From Bin5 sp965220715 (GTDB taxonomy: Bacteria; Chloroflexota; Anaerolineae; Caldilineales; Caldilineaceae), in assembly GCA_965220715.1 (NCBI GenBank), contig OZ244843.1:3968001-4032000 (forward strand): a stretch of 64,000 nucleotides of DNA. Direction: 5' to 3'. Positions within the stretch are counted from its first letter, which is position 1. Every line of letters begins with the position of its first letter. The notes under the pieces were generated by a model, which saw only the letters and a list, made by a program, of their open reading frames with translations, was not told where the DNA came from and did no database searches. This document shows positions 27,110 to 34,895 of the stretch, in pieces. The position numbers and the translations under genes were made by a program.

Positions 27110-27847
27110 TTACAGGTTGCCGCGGCTGCGCGCCATCTCGAAGGCGTCATCCAGGGGCGTGTAGTTCAGGATCTCCTTAGTGTCGGTCATATCCAGGCGC
27201 TTGTAGCGGTTGTCCGAAATGCCATGGAAGTTGCCAAACTGCACGTCGTCGCCGGCCTCGACCGCGGCCGCGATCAGGCGGGCATTGTCGTCCAGCGTCT
27301 GAATGATATCGACATACTGGTGGTCCAAGTGAATCCATTCCGAATCGCGGTACTGGACGGCCCCGAAACGCAGGCACAGGCAGGAGAGACCGTGCGCGGC
27401 CGAGTAATAGCGGGCCAGCGCCTCGCCCCAGCACTTTGTCGCGCCATACAGGTTGACGGGGTAGACGGGCTGGCTGGTTTGCACCTGCTGATCAAGGGGA
27501 TAGCCCAACACTGCGTTGATGCTGCTGGCGTAGACGACCCGCCGGCAGCCGGCCTGCCGGGCCGACTCAAACACGTTGTAGGCGGCAATTACATTGTTGG
27601 GCAGCAGGCTCTCCCACGGCGCCTCCATGCGCGGGTCGGCGCCCATGTGAACCACGGTGTCGATGCCGTCACATAGCGGGCGGACCGCATCGAAGTCGCT
27701 CAGGTCGGCCTGTGTGAAGGGTGCACCTTTCGTCTCCGCCGGCTCTACAATGTCGGTGAGGACGAATTCATAGGCGTCAACGTAGGCGTTAAGGAAAAAA
27801 CTGCCGACTTTACCGGCCGCGCCGGTGAGAAGGACTTTACGAGTCAT
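27110..27847 (-). CDS. NAD(P)-dependent oxidoreductase, uronate dehydrogenase-like (extended SDR)
   Basis: A 245-residue extended short-chain dehydrogenase. The nucleotide-binding motif LLTGAAGKVG is at 5-14, the VVHMGADPRMEAPW segment near 65-78, catalytic SS in VVYASSINAV near 105 and YGATK with catalytic Tyr/Lys near 133-137. This length and the GADPRM-like motif match uronate dehydrogenases (COG0451 subset), which make aldaric lactones from uronates. It converges on the lactonase cluster, so it could feed a lactone to the SMP-30 enzyme (inference). Confidence 0.86.
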   Translation of the reverse strand: MTRKVLLTGAAGKVGSFFLNAYVDAYEFVLTDIVEPAETKGAPFTQADLSDFDAVRPLCDGIDTVVHMGADPRMEAPWESLLPNNVIAAYNVFESARQAGCRRVVYASSINAVLGYPLDQQVQTSQPVYPVNLYGATKCWGEALARYYSAAHGLSCLCLRFGAVQYRDSEWIHLDHQYVDIIQTLDDNARLIAAAVEAGDDVQFGNFHGISDNRYKRLDMTDTKEILNYTPLDDAFEMARSRGNL

Positions 27848-27901
27848 TTTGTAACCTCATGTGCGATATAGGTGGCCGGCGGACAACTGCGAGTTGCCGG
27901 T

Positions 27902-28636
27902 TCATTCCTCTTTTTCGATAACCCCCACATACTGCCCGCCAGTGCTGCCGAGGAATTCAGCAACACGCCAACCGGTTCCCTCTACGATCTCCTGCATTTC
28001 TGTCTGTGAAACCATGAGATAGTCAAACCAGTCGCCAATCAGTTCGCGGTAGCGGACTCGCAGCCGAATCTCGCCGGCCATCCGGCCACGCCGCCGGTTG
28101 CGGGCATGGTAGGCAAGATGCTCCGGCTTGTCGGTGCCGTAAACATCGAGCGACTCGGCCACGATGCGGGCATTCCGGTTGGTGAGTTTCTTGAGACGGC
28201 GCAGCATCCGCTTCGCCCGGCGGGGATTGGCGAACAGGCCGAAGTTGTTGCCCATCATCAGGACCGTATCGAAAATGCCCAGCGAAGCGTCTATTTTGTG
28301 GAAAGCCAGCTGGCGCGCATCGGCCACGCCCCGTTTGCGGCTGATTTCGAGCGCGCCCGGCGATACATCTATGCCAACCACTTCGTGACCCTGTTCCTGC
28401 AAATACAGGGCAAAGCGCCCGGCGCCAAGCCCCACATCCAGCACGCGCCCGCGCACAAATTGCATCGCCTGCTGCATGCGTGGCGGCCATTCGCAGAAGG
28501 TTGCAAAATAGGCATCCAGATTGTCGGTAGCAACCAGATAACCGTCGTCGCGCTCAATAAACTCGCCACAGGTTTCGCCGGCGAAATGGTGGGTCAACAG
28601 CAGACCGAAGGCATCGTGTCGCTGCGTATTCTTCAT
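27902..28636 (-). CDS. class I SAM-dependent methyltransferase
   Basis: A 244-residue methyltransferase with motif I RVLDVGLGAGRFALYLQEQG (about 64-83), the acidic loop VVGIDVSPGALEISRKRG and a VLMMGNNFGL motif in place of the usual motif IV. The C-terminal part has a basic, strand-rich segment (RRRGRMAGEIRLRVRYREL). The substrate is unknown. It is 54 bp upstream of the oxidoreductase start on the same strand and divergent from the dehydratase gene. Confidence 0.87.
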   Translation of the reverse strand: MKNTQRHDAFGLLLTHHFAGETCGEFIERDDGYLVATDNLDAYFATFCEWPPRMQQAMQFVRGRVLDVGLGAGRFALYLQEQGHEVVGIDVSPGALEISRKRGVADARQLAFHKIDASLGIFDTVLMMGNNFGLFANPRRAKRMLRRLKKLTNRNARIVAESLDVYGTDKPEHLAYHARNRRRGRMAGEIRLRVRYRELIGDWFDYLMVSQTEMQEIVEGTGWRVAEFLGSTGGQYVGVIEKEE

Positions 28637-28775
28637 CCGCCAAACTCCAGATGACTATAAGAAATCCCTCTGCTCGGTGGTTGTCCATCTTACCTGCCCG
28701 TGCTATAAAGAGCAAGCAAAAGAGCATGAGAGTGTGAGTCCATACGAGGAGATTTTCTCCGCAAAGGAAATGACT

Positions 28776-30803
28776 ATGCCCGCCAAGAGTTCCAGCCACA
28801 TCCCGGTAGACAACGACGAAAGCAGCCTTTTTGACGTCCAGACCAATGCCGCCGGCCCCACCGGCTCTTTGCCTTTGGACGAAGAGTTCCTGCGCAACGC
28901 GCCCAGCGGGGACATTTTCGGCCTGACGCAGGACGCCGGCATGGGCTGGAGCCCCCGCCGCCTGCGCAATCCCGAGTTCCTGATTCTCAGCACACAGGGC
29001 GGCATCCGGGCGCCGGACGGCTCGCCGATCGCGCTCGGCTACCATACCGGCCACTGGGAGGTCGGTCTGCTGATGGAGGCTGCGGCCGCGAGGCTCAAAG
29101 AGCTGGGAATGGTGCCTTTTGCCGGCTTCGTGACCGACCCATGTGATGGCCGCACGCAGGGCACGACAGGAATGATGGATTCGCTGCCTTACCGGAACGA
29201 CGCCGCCATCGTCCTGCGCCGTCTGATCCGGTCGTTACCTACACGAAAGGGTGTGATGGGCGTCGCTACTTGCGACAAGGGCCTGCCGGCGATGATGGTG
29301 GCGCTGGCGGCGCAACGCGAACTGCCGGTTGTGATCGTACCCGGCGGCGTAACCCTTGCCCCCAGTGACGGTGAGGACGCCGGCAAAGTACAGACCATCG
29401 GCGCCCGCTTCTCCCACGGCGAAATCACAATGGAAGAGGCCGCAGAACTGGGCTGCCGCGCCTGCGCCTCACCTGGCGGGGGTTGCCAGTTCCTCGGCAC
29501 GGCAGCGACCGCCCAGGTTGTGGCCGAAGCGCTGGGCCTCACGCTCATGCACGCCGCGCTGGCGCCTTCGGGTCAGCCAATTTGGAAGGATGCAGCCGAT
29601 CGCTCAGCGAGCGCCTTGGTGTCACTACACGAAAATGAGATTGCTTGCGCCGACATTCTCACCGAGAAGGCCCTTCACAACGCCATGGTCGTCCACGCCG
29701 CCTTTGGCGGGTCGACCAATCTGCTGCTCCATATTCCTGCGGTCGCGCACGCTGCCGGACTGCCTCGCCCCACCGTCGCCGACTGGCAGCGGGTCAACGG
29801 GGTTGTGCCCCGGCTTGTCGATGTCCTGCCCAATGGGCCCACGGGCCATCCCACCATTCAGGCCTTCCTGGCAGGCGGCGTGCCCGAGGTGATGCTCCAT
29901 CTGCGCGACCTGGACCTCCTGCACCTGGACGCCATCACCGTCCATGGCCGCGAGCTCGGCGAACTGCTCGACGAATGGCAGGGCAGCGAACGCCGCAAGC
30001 GCCTGCGCGAGCGTCTCTACACGGCCGACGGCATTGACCCCGATGACGTCATTATGGACCCGAAAACGGCAGCCGCGCGCGGGTTGACCAGTACGGTCAC
30101 CTTCCCCACCGGCAACCTGTCCCCCGAAGGATCGGTGATCAAGAGCACCGCAATCGATCCCTCAGTGGTTGACGGGGACGGCATCTACCGCAAGACCGGC
30201 CCAGCGAGGGTCTTCGTCAGCGAACGCGAAGCCATCGCGGCCATCAAAGGCAACCACGAAAAGCCGGTCCAGGCCGGTGACATACTCGTATTGATCGGTC
30301 GGGGCCCGATGGGCAGCGGCATGGAGGAGACCTACCAGTTGACGTCGGCGCTACGCTATCTGCCCTTCGGCAAGCAGGTGGCGCTGATCACGGATGCCCG
30401 TTTTTCCGGTGTGAGCACCGGCGCCTGCATCGGCCACATCGGCCCCGAGGCGCTGGCGGGCGGCGCAATTGGCCGCGTGCGTGAAGGGGATACGATCGAG
30501 ATCGAAGTGGACACAGTCAACCTGCGGGGCAGTCTCAACTTGCTAACGCCGCCGGGAAGAAATGGAAGTGGGAGTAGTGGGAATGGGGTCAGCAGTTCAG
30601 CACAGCGCGAGGCGGGTTCCGCCCTGTTGGCCAGCCGCTCCCCGCATCCTGACCTGACCGCCGATCCGCGCCTTCCCGACGATACCCGTCTGTGGGCGGC
30701 CCTGCAGGCCGTCAGCGGCGGCACATGGGCCGGCTGCGTTTATGATACCGACCGCATCCTGGAGGTACTGGCCGCCGGCGAGAAAGCCCTCGCGCAGCAA
30801 TAA
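28776..30803 (+). CDS. sugar-acid dehydratase of IlvD/Edd family, YjhG/YagF (D-xylonate) type
   Basis: A 675-residue dehydratase that converts an aldonic acid to its 2-keto-3-deoxy acid using an Fe-S cluster. It follows E. coli YjhG/YagF closely in motif order: PSGDIFGLTQDAGMGWSP, SDPCDGRTQG-type TDPCDGRTQG with Cys near 123, ATCDKGLPA with Cys near 166, SPGGGCQFLGTA with Cys near 236, and LPDDTRLWAALQAVSGGTW at the end. Compared with YjhG it has an extra Gly/Ser-rich stretch near 591-606 (PPGRNGSGSSGNG). Start ATG 28776 has AAGGA 7 bp upstream. It completes a lactone-to-2-keto-3-deoxy-acid route with the neighbouring lactonase. Confidence 0.93.
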   Translation: MPAKSSSHIPVDNDESSLFDVQTNAAGPTGSLPLDEEFLRNAPSGDIFGLTQDAGMGWSPRRLRNPEFLILSTQGGIRAPDGSPIALGYHTGHWEVGLLMEAAAARLKELGMVPFAGFVTDPCDGRTQGTTGMMDSLPYRNDAAIVLRRLIRSLPTRKGVMGVATCDKGLPAMMVALAAQRELPVVIVPGGVTLAPSDGEDAGKVQTIGARFSHGEITMEEAAELGCRACASPGGGCQFLGTAATAQVVAEALGLTLMHAALAPSGQPIWKDAADRSASALVSLHENEIACADILTEKALHNAMVVHAAFGGSTNLLLHIPAVAHAAGLPRPTVADWQRVNGVVPRLVDVLPNGPTGHPTIQAFLAGGVPEVMLHLRDLDLLHLDAITVHGRELGELLDEWQGSERRKRLRERLYTADGIDPDDVIMDPKTAAARGLTSTVTFPTGNLSPEGSVIKSTAIDPSVVDGDGIYRKTGPARVFVSEREAIAAIKGNHEKPVQAGDILVLIGRGPMGSGMEETYQLTSALRYLPFGKQVALITDARFSGVSTGACIGHIGPEALAGGAIGRVREGDTIEIEVDTVNLRGSLNLLTPPGRNGSGSSGNGVSSSAQREAGSALLASRSPHPDLTADPRLPDDTRLWAALQAVSGGTWAGCVYDTDRILEVLAAGEKALAQQ

Positions 30804-30878
30804 GAGGGCCAAAGGGCCAGGAATCTGCCGGCAAGCAAGCGCTTAACCGCCTGATCAAGCCCACAGGCCATTGGCCCC

Positions 30879-31538
30879 TTAAGGGTCGCTACAGTCGCGC
30901 GTAAACCCGCACTGCAGGCAGATGATTTTGCAATGGCGCTTGCTTACCGCGCCGCCGCACAGCCAGCAGTAGGTGTCGTCAACCGGCTGGTAGACCGGCT
31001 TGAAATCGGCCGCGACGGCCTCCGGCCTATGCTCGTAACTTTCGCGGTCGATGTCGCCGCCGGAGCTGTAAAAGGTGGCCTGATAGCCCTGAAAGTCGCC
31101 GTCCTGGTAGAGGAACTTTGCCGAAAAGTAACGATCCTCGAACATCCATGGGATAAACAGCCTGTCGCCCGGCCACAGATTCAGTTCCAGTAGCCGGTCG
31201 TTGTCGATCCAGGCCAGCCTTCCCTCTTCCGAGTCCCGCAGTTGCCCGGTCCAGTGCTGGGCGAGGAAGAGCCACACATACCAGTCGGCCTGGCCGTCGA
31301 AGTTGGGAAATGTGATCTGGCCGCGCAGGGCGGGGTCGACGCACACCAGGCCGCTCTCTTCGTATACCTCGCGTAGGACGCACTCTTCAGGCGATTCCCC
31401 CTGCTCGAACTTGCCGCCCAGACCGTTCCATTTGCCTTCATGGTAGTCGTTGGCCCGCTTGACCCTGTGCAGCATCAGGGTCTGGCCGGGGCGTTGCACA
31501 TAGCAGAGGGTTGCCAGTTTCAATCCGTGATTGGCCAT
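30879..31538 (-). CDS. Nudix hydrolase with C-terminal zinc ribbon
   Basis: A 219-residue protein. The Nudix box, GKFEQGESPEECVLREVYEE plus SGL, at about 42-64 retains all catalytic Glu and Arg positions, so it should hydrolyse a nucleoside diphosphate derivative. The N-terminus (LATLCYVQRPGQTLMLHRVK) is of the MutT/8-oxo-dGTPase class. The last 30 residues carry CxxC pairs at 191/194 and 207/210 plus Cys at 203 and 216, a zinc-ribbon-like tail not usual in MutT. It starts 2 bp after the stop of the E1-beta gene, so the two are cotranscribed. Confidence 0.87.
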   Translation of the reverse strand: MANHGLKLATLCYVQRPGQTLMLHRVKRANDYHEGKWNGLGGKFEQGESPEECVLREVYEESGLVCVDPALRGQITFPNFDGQADWYVWLFLAQHWTGQLRDSEEGRLAWIDNDRLLELNLWPGDRLFIPWMFEDRYFSAKFLYQDGDFQGYQATFYSSGGDIDRESYEHRPEAVAADFKPVYQPVDDTYCWLCGGAVSKRHCKIICLQCGFTRDCSDP

Positions 31539-31540
31539 GT

Positions 31541-32527
31541 TCAGAACGCCGCCATTTCCTTCGCGCGCGCGTAGATCTTGTCGGCGCTGGGGCGGTAGGC
31601 GTCCTCCAGCGTCGGGCTGAAAGGCACGGGAATGTCGAGGCCGGTCAGCCGTTGGATCGGCGCGTCGAGCCATTCAAAGGCCTCCTGCGCGATCAGCGCC
31701 GCCACTTCCGCGCCGACGCCGGTGTTGCCGGTGGCACTATGGACGATCAGCACTTTGCCGGTCTTGCGTGCGCTCTCCAGGATCGCCTCCGTGTCCAGCG
31801 GCTTGAGCGTCCGCAGGTCCAGGATTTCGGCTTCGATGCCTTCTTCGTTCAGCCGCTCGGCTGCCTTCTGCGCCTCGCGCACCTGGGCCCCATAGGTGAT
31901 TACCGACAGGTCGGAGCCCTCTCGCACAGTATGCGCCGCGCCTATGGGGACGACGTACTCGCCCTCCGGCACAGGGCCGCGCTCCGAGCGGTAGAGGATT
32001 TTGCTCTCCATGTAGATGACGGGGTTGTTGTCGCGGATCGCCGCGATCAGCAGGCCTTTGGCATCGGCCGGGGTCCCCGGCGCCACGACCTTCAAGCCGG
32101 GCGAGTGTGTGAACCACGCCTCCGGGTTCTGGCTGTGAAAGGGGCCGGAGCGCAAGCCGCCATCGCAGGGCGCGCGGATCACCCATGGCACCGGTGCGCG
32201 CCAGCGGTAGTGGTTGGTGGCGGCGAATTGGACGATACTGTCGAAGCCGCTGGAGATGAAGTCGGCGAACTGCATCTCGATGACAGGGCGCATCCCCATC
32301 AGTGCCATACCGGTGCCCATGCTGATGAAGGCGTTCTCGCACATGGGCGTGTTGAAGATGCGCTCGGGCGGGTATTTGTCGGTCAGCGGCTTGGTCACTT
32401 TGAAGGCGCCGCCGAAGGGTCCGGCCACATCCTCGCCGAAGATGATTACTTCCGGATCGCGCGCCAATTCTACATCAAGCGCCTCGGTGATGGCGGCGAT
32501 GTAGGTCAGTTCCTGCGTGTTGGTCAT
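31541..32527 (-). CDS. 2-oxoacid dehydrogenase E1 component, beta subunit (transketolase-like)
   Basis: A 328-residue subunit that, with an alpha subunit, decarboxylates pyruvate, a branched-chain 2-oxoacid or acetoin using thiamine diphosphate. Seen: IIFGEDVAGPFGGAFKVT, the EMQFADFISSGFDSIVQFAA segment, RAPCDGGLRSGPFHSQNPEAWF and the C-terminal VHSATGNTGVGAEVAALI with ALDIPVPFSP-like GLDIPVPFSP. The alpha subunit, E2 and E3 genes are not adjacent; upstream is a 329-bp gap and a divergent unrelated gene. The partner must be encoded elsewhere, and the substrate cannot be fixed. Confidence 0.92.
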   Translation of the reverse strand: MTNTQELTYIAAITEALDVELARDPEVIIFGEDVAGPFGGAFKVTKPLTDKYPPERIFNTPMCENAFISMGTGMALMGMRPVIEMQFADFISSGFDSIVQFAATNHYRWRAPVPWVIRAPCDGGLRSGPFHSQNPEAWFTHSPGLKVVAPGTPADAKGLLIAAIRDNNPVIYMESKILYRSERGPVPEGEYVVPIGAAHTVREGSDLSVITYGAQVREAQKAAERLNEEGIEAEILDLRTLKPLDTEAILESARKTGKVLIVHSATGNTGVGAEVAALIAQEAFEWLDAPIQRLTGLDIPVPFSPTLEDAYRPSADKIYARAKEMAAF

Positions 32528-32645
32528 TGCAACTGTCCTCCAGGCTTCCGCTCGCTTGCCCCTCCATAGACTGTGGGCGGACTGTTTGCGGGTATTTTAC
32601 CATAGACAGGCTGCGAGCGCGCCGTTTACCGAGACTTTCGAATGC

Positions 32646-32674
32646 TTGGCATAACAGAACATATGTTGTAACAT
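32646..32674 (+). promoter_or_regulatory. candidate promoter with palindromic operator
   Basis: TTGGCA (32646-32651), 17-bp spacer, TAACAT (32669-32674). The spacer contains the perfect palindrome AACATATGTT (32658-32667), which could be a repressor site. It points to the aspartic-protease gene 180 bp downstream; weak opposing boxes also overlap on the minus strand. No gene was seen in the 329-bp gap. Confidence 0.4.
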
Positions 32675-32856
32675 GAACTTGTGCGCAGCAACAGCCGGCC
32701 TGGCCCCGACATTCATTGCGCCATGCCCAGCCAGCGGCTCGTGCTGATGTGCGATCCTTTCGGTGCGTTGCGGGCGAGCCATTGCACCTCAATATTGAAG
32801 GCCGCTAGCGCCGAGGCGCTCTGCGAGGTTAGGCAACAACAGCAGGAGGGACGGGA

Positions 32857-33216
32857 GTGGGAATAACACAGGTAACGGTCGTCATTCGGAACCCGGCCGA
32901 GCCGGACAGGACCTGGGAAGGGCTTTTTCTGGTTGATTCGGGCGCGATCGACTCACTTGTCCCCAGGCTGCACCTGGAGGCCATCGGACTCAAACCCAAG
33001 GGACAACGCGTATATGGCTTGGCCGACGGCAACGAAGTGCGACTCGACATAACAACCGGTGACATCGAGTTCATGGGCGAAATCGTTGGCGGAACGATTA
33101 TATATGGTGAAGCGGACGCGGAGCCTTTGCTGGGCGGGACCGCGCTCGAGTCGGTTGGCATTGAAGTCGATCCTCGCAATCAGACGCTTAAGCGCTTGCC
33201 AACAACGAGGCTCTAG
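32857..33216 (+). CDS. clan AA (retropepsin-like) aspartic protease
   Basis: A 119-residue single-domain protein with LFLVDSGAIDSLVP (about 28-41) holding the D-S-G catalytic triplet, and a C-terminal PLLGGTALESVGIEVDPRNQTL that matches the second conserved part of bacterial retropepsin-like proteins. Such proteins act as dimers; substrates are mostly unknown. The start is GTG 32857 with AGGAGG 7 bp upstream. It opens the accessory patch of toxin-antitoxin and defence-like genes. Confidence 0.83.
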   Translation: MGITQVTVVIRNPAEPDRTWEGLFLVDSGAIDSLVPRLHLEAIGLKPKGQRVYGLADGNEVRLDITTGDIEFMGEIVGGTIIYGEADAEPLLGGTALESVGIEVDPRNQTLKRLPTTRL

Positions 33217-33296
33217 ACAATAAAGGCAAGGGATTGAATTCGCCAACCATCTTAAAATGACTGGAAAGACTCAACTCTAAGCAGTGGAGAGGAAAG

Positions 33297-33665
33297 ATGG
33301 CAATTGTACTGATTCGGCAATTGGATGACGAAGTCGTAAGGCGGCTGGAGCAACGCGCCGCCGGAAACAATCGTTCCCTTGAATGCGAGGTGCGCCACAT
33401 TTTGGAACAAGCCGCAGGGGAAAGTATGGAGGAAAAGAGACGCGCTTTTCGGGAATAGTCCAAGAGGTTGCTCGACCAGGAAAGTGGCGATCGGCCTCAG
33501 ACTTCCTCACACATTCTTATCCGAGAAGACCGCGACAGCGGTCATGGGTCATTGAAGCGGTCCGCAGTTGACATCCTGGACGAAACGCCAGGGCAGCGCA
33601 TCTTCAAGGGTGCGGAGGATGTGGAGTCTTATCTCAAGGACGAGCGGGCGTCATGGGATCGATGA
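33297..33665 (+). pseudogene. FitA-like ribbon-helix-helix antitoxin interrupted by in-frame TAG
   Basis: The frame begins MAIVLIRQLDDEVVRRLEQR, a FitA/VapB-type ribbon-helix-helix start, and reaches MEEKRRAFRE before TAG at 33456-33458. The same frame then continues with SKRLLDQESG and SHILIREDRDSGH, which is how intact FitA-like antitoxins usually end. It goes on to DILDETPGQRIFKGAEDVESYL, resembling the C-terminus of another PIN-linked antitoxin, ending at 33665. So one coding frame of about 122 codons is split by a single stop, and two antitoxin tails look fused. No PIN toxin follows. A truncated 53-residue product with its own GAGGA site may still be made. Confidence 0.65.
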
Positions 33666-33704
33666 CGCTTCCGCATGAGAGGCAATGAGACAGGAGAATC
33701 TTCG

Positions 33705-33932
33705 ATGAAGACGTCTGAAATAATCTTTGAAGTGACCGAAACGGTCGAAGGCGGCTACGATGCCAGGGCGTTGGGTTACAGTATTTTCACGCAAGGGGAA
33801 GATTGAGCCGACTTGATGGCAATGGTACGGGACGCCGTACTCTGCCACTTCGACGATAAAAGTGTGCCCAAAGCATTTAGGCTGCGCCCCGTGGAAGCGA
33901 TGCGCCGAAGCGAAAGCGTAGATTTGATCTAG
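33705..33932 (+). pseudogene. HicB-like antitoxin-type small protein interrupted by in-frame TGA
   Basis: The frame starts MKTSEIIFEVTETVEGGYDA and reads GYSIFTQGED, then TGA at 33804-33806, then continues in the same frame ADLMAMVRDAVLCHFDD to a TAG at 33930. Relatives have Trp at the TGA position, so a TGG-to-TGA change is likely. Total length is 76 codons. The family looks like HicB antitoxins; no HicA toxin gene is adjacent. Confidence 0.6.
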
Positions 33933-33957
33933 CTTTGAACTAAGAGAGGCAAACAAA

Positions 33958-34173
33958 ATGGCAACATTCAAGACCAAAGCAGACGTGGCGGATAATGGGA
34001 CTCTGACTGTTGTAGGGCTGCCATTCAAACCGGGCGAGAAAGTGGAAGTCACAATAGAGCCGATTGAAGAAGCTCGGGATAAGAAGGGTAGTTACCCGCT
34101 ACGAGGCAAGCCATACAAGTACGATCGTCCTTTTGAAGGTGTCGCGCTTGACGATTGGGGAATCCAAGAATGA
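33958..34173 (+). CDS. VapB-type antitoxin
   Basis: A 71-residue protein. The N-terminal half (NGTLTVVGLPFKPGEKVEVT) is a short beta-hairpin domain of the kind found in antitoxins of PIN toxins. The C-terminal half (LRGKPYKYDRPFEGVALDDW) is the likely toxin-neutralising tail. Its last codons overlap the start of the PIN gene as ATGA at 34170-34173, so translation is coupled. Preceded by AGAGAGGC, a fair ribosome-binding site. Confidence 0.8.
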   Translation: MATFKTKADVADNGTLTVVGLPFKPGEKVEVTIEPIEEARDKKGSYPLRGKPYKYDRPFEGVALDDWGIQE

Positions 34174-34562
34174 TTGTACTTGACACTCATGTCTGGGTGT
34201 GGTGGATCTTGGACACGGATGAACTAAGCGAAGCTCAAATTCATGCACTTGCCGACAGTGAAATTGACCAAATAGGCATTAGCGCTATCTCTTGTTGGGA
34301 GATAGCCAAACTTTTCGAGTATGGGAGGCTGGAACTACCTGTGGGAGTTTCTGAATGGATCGACACAGCTCTCTCCTACCCCAAAGTTACTTTTCTCGAC
34401 CTAAGCCCTGAAATTGCAATAGAGTCAACCCAGCTTCCCGGCGACTTTCATAGAGACCCAGCAGACCAGATAATCGTGGCCACTGCCAGGATATACGGGT
34501 GCTCACTGGCAAGTTCGGACGACAAGATAATCAGGTATCCCCATGTTTCAACAGTTTTCTAA
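34170..34562 (+). CDS. vapC: VapC-type PIN-domain ribonuclease toxin
   Basis: A 130-residue PIN protein. Acidic active-site residues are in place: Asp5 in VLDTHVWVWW, Glu44 in SCWEIAKLFE, Asp96/Asp99 in RDPADQIIVATA and Asp117/118 near the end. Family members cleave tRNA or rRNA unless bound by the antitoxin. ATG 34170 overlapping the antitoxin stop is preferred over an in-frame start five codons earlier. Pair and spacing are typical of type II systems, and both genes look intact, in contrast to the broken antitoxin-like genes just upstream. Confidence 0.9.
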   Translation: MIVLDTHVWVWWILDTDELSEAQIHALADSEIDQIGISAISCWEIAKLFEYGRLELPVGVSEWIDTALSYPKVTFLDLSPEIAIESTQLPGDFHRDPADQIIVATARIYGCSLASSDDKIIRYPHVSTVF

Positions 34563-34589
34563 TGAGCCCATGTCAAGCTCAAACTCAGT

Positions 34590-34740
34590 CTAAAAACTCT
34601 ACTACCGTGACTATGTCGACACTATGCGAAAGCATGTAGGCGACGAAAGCGTAGACCTGATCTACCTCGACCCGCTTCTCTCCAATGTCGCCTACAGCGG
34701 CCTCTTCTGCAAGAAGAGTGGCAAACAGTCGGCCACGCAG
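34590..34740 (+). pseudogene. remnant of a DNA methyltransferase gene (N-terminal part)
   Basis: Translation gives LYYRDYVDTMRKHVGDESVDLIYLDP, the start region of many N4/N6 site-specific DNA methyltransferases. In these, DPPF should follow; here the reading continues LLSNVAYSGLFCKKSGKQSATQAQ, so the DPPF core is damaged. After this the similarity is lost. No complete frame exists, so it is a decayed fragment between vapC and the ATPase gene. Confidence 0.55.
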
Positions 34741-34895
34741 GCGCAGTACCCGCGTTTCGTGCCCCCGGCTATCTTTCGAAGAGGACCCCGGCGCCGGCAC
34801 CCGCATCGTGAACAGAAGCGAATGATTTGGATCTGCATAGGGACCTTTTCCAGACCTCGGCCAGAGCCACCGTCCTACTTTGCAGGGCTAACGTT

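Noticed and set aside
31541..32527. Plus-strand frame 31511-32569 (352 codons) as a gene
   Set aside because: It is the antisense shadow of the E1-beta gene, whose motifs are clear on the minus strand.
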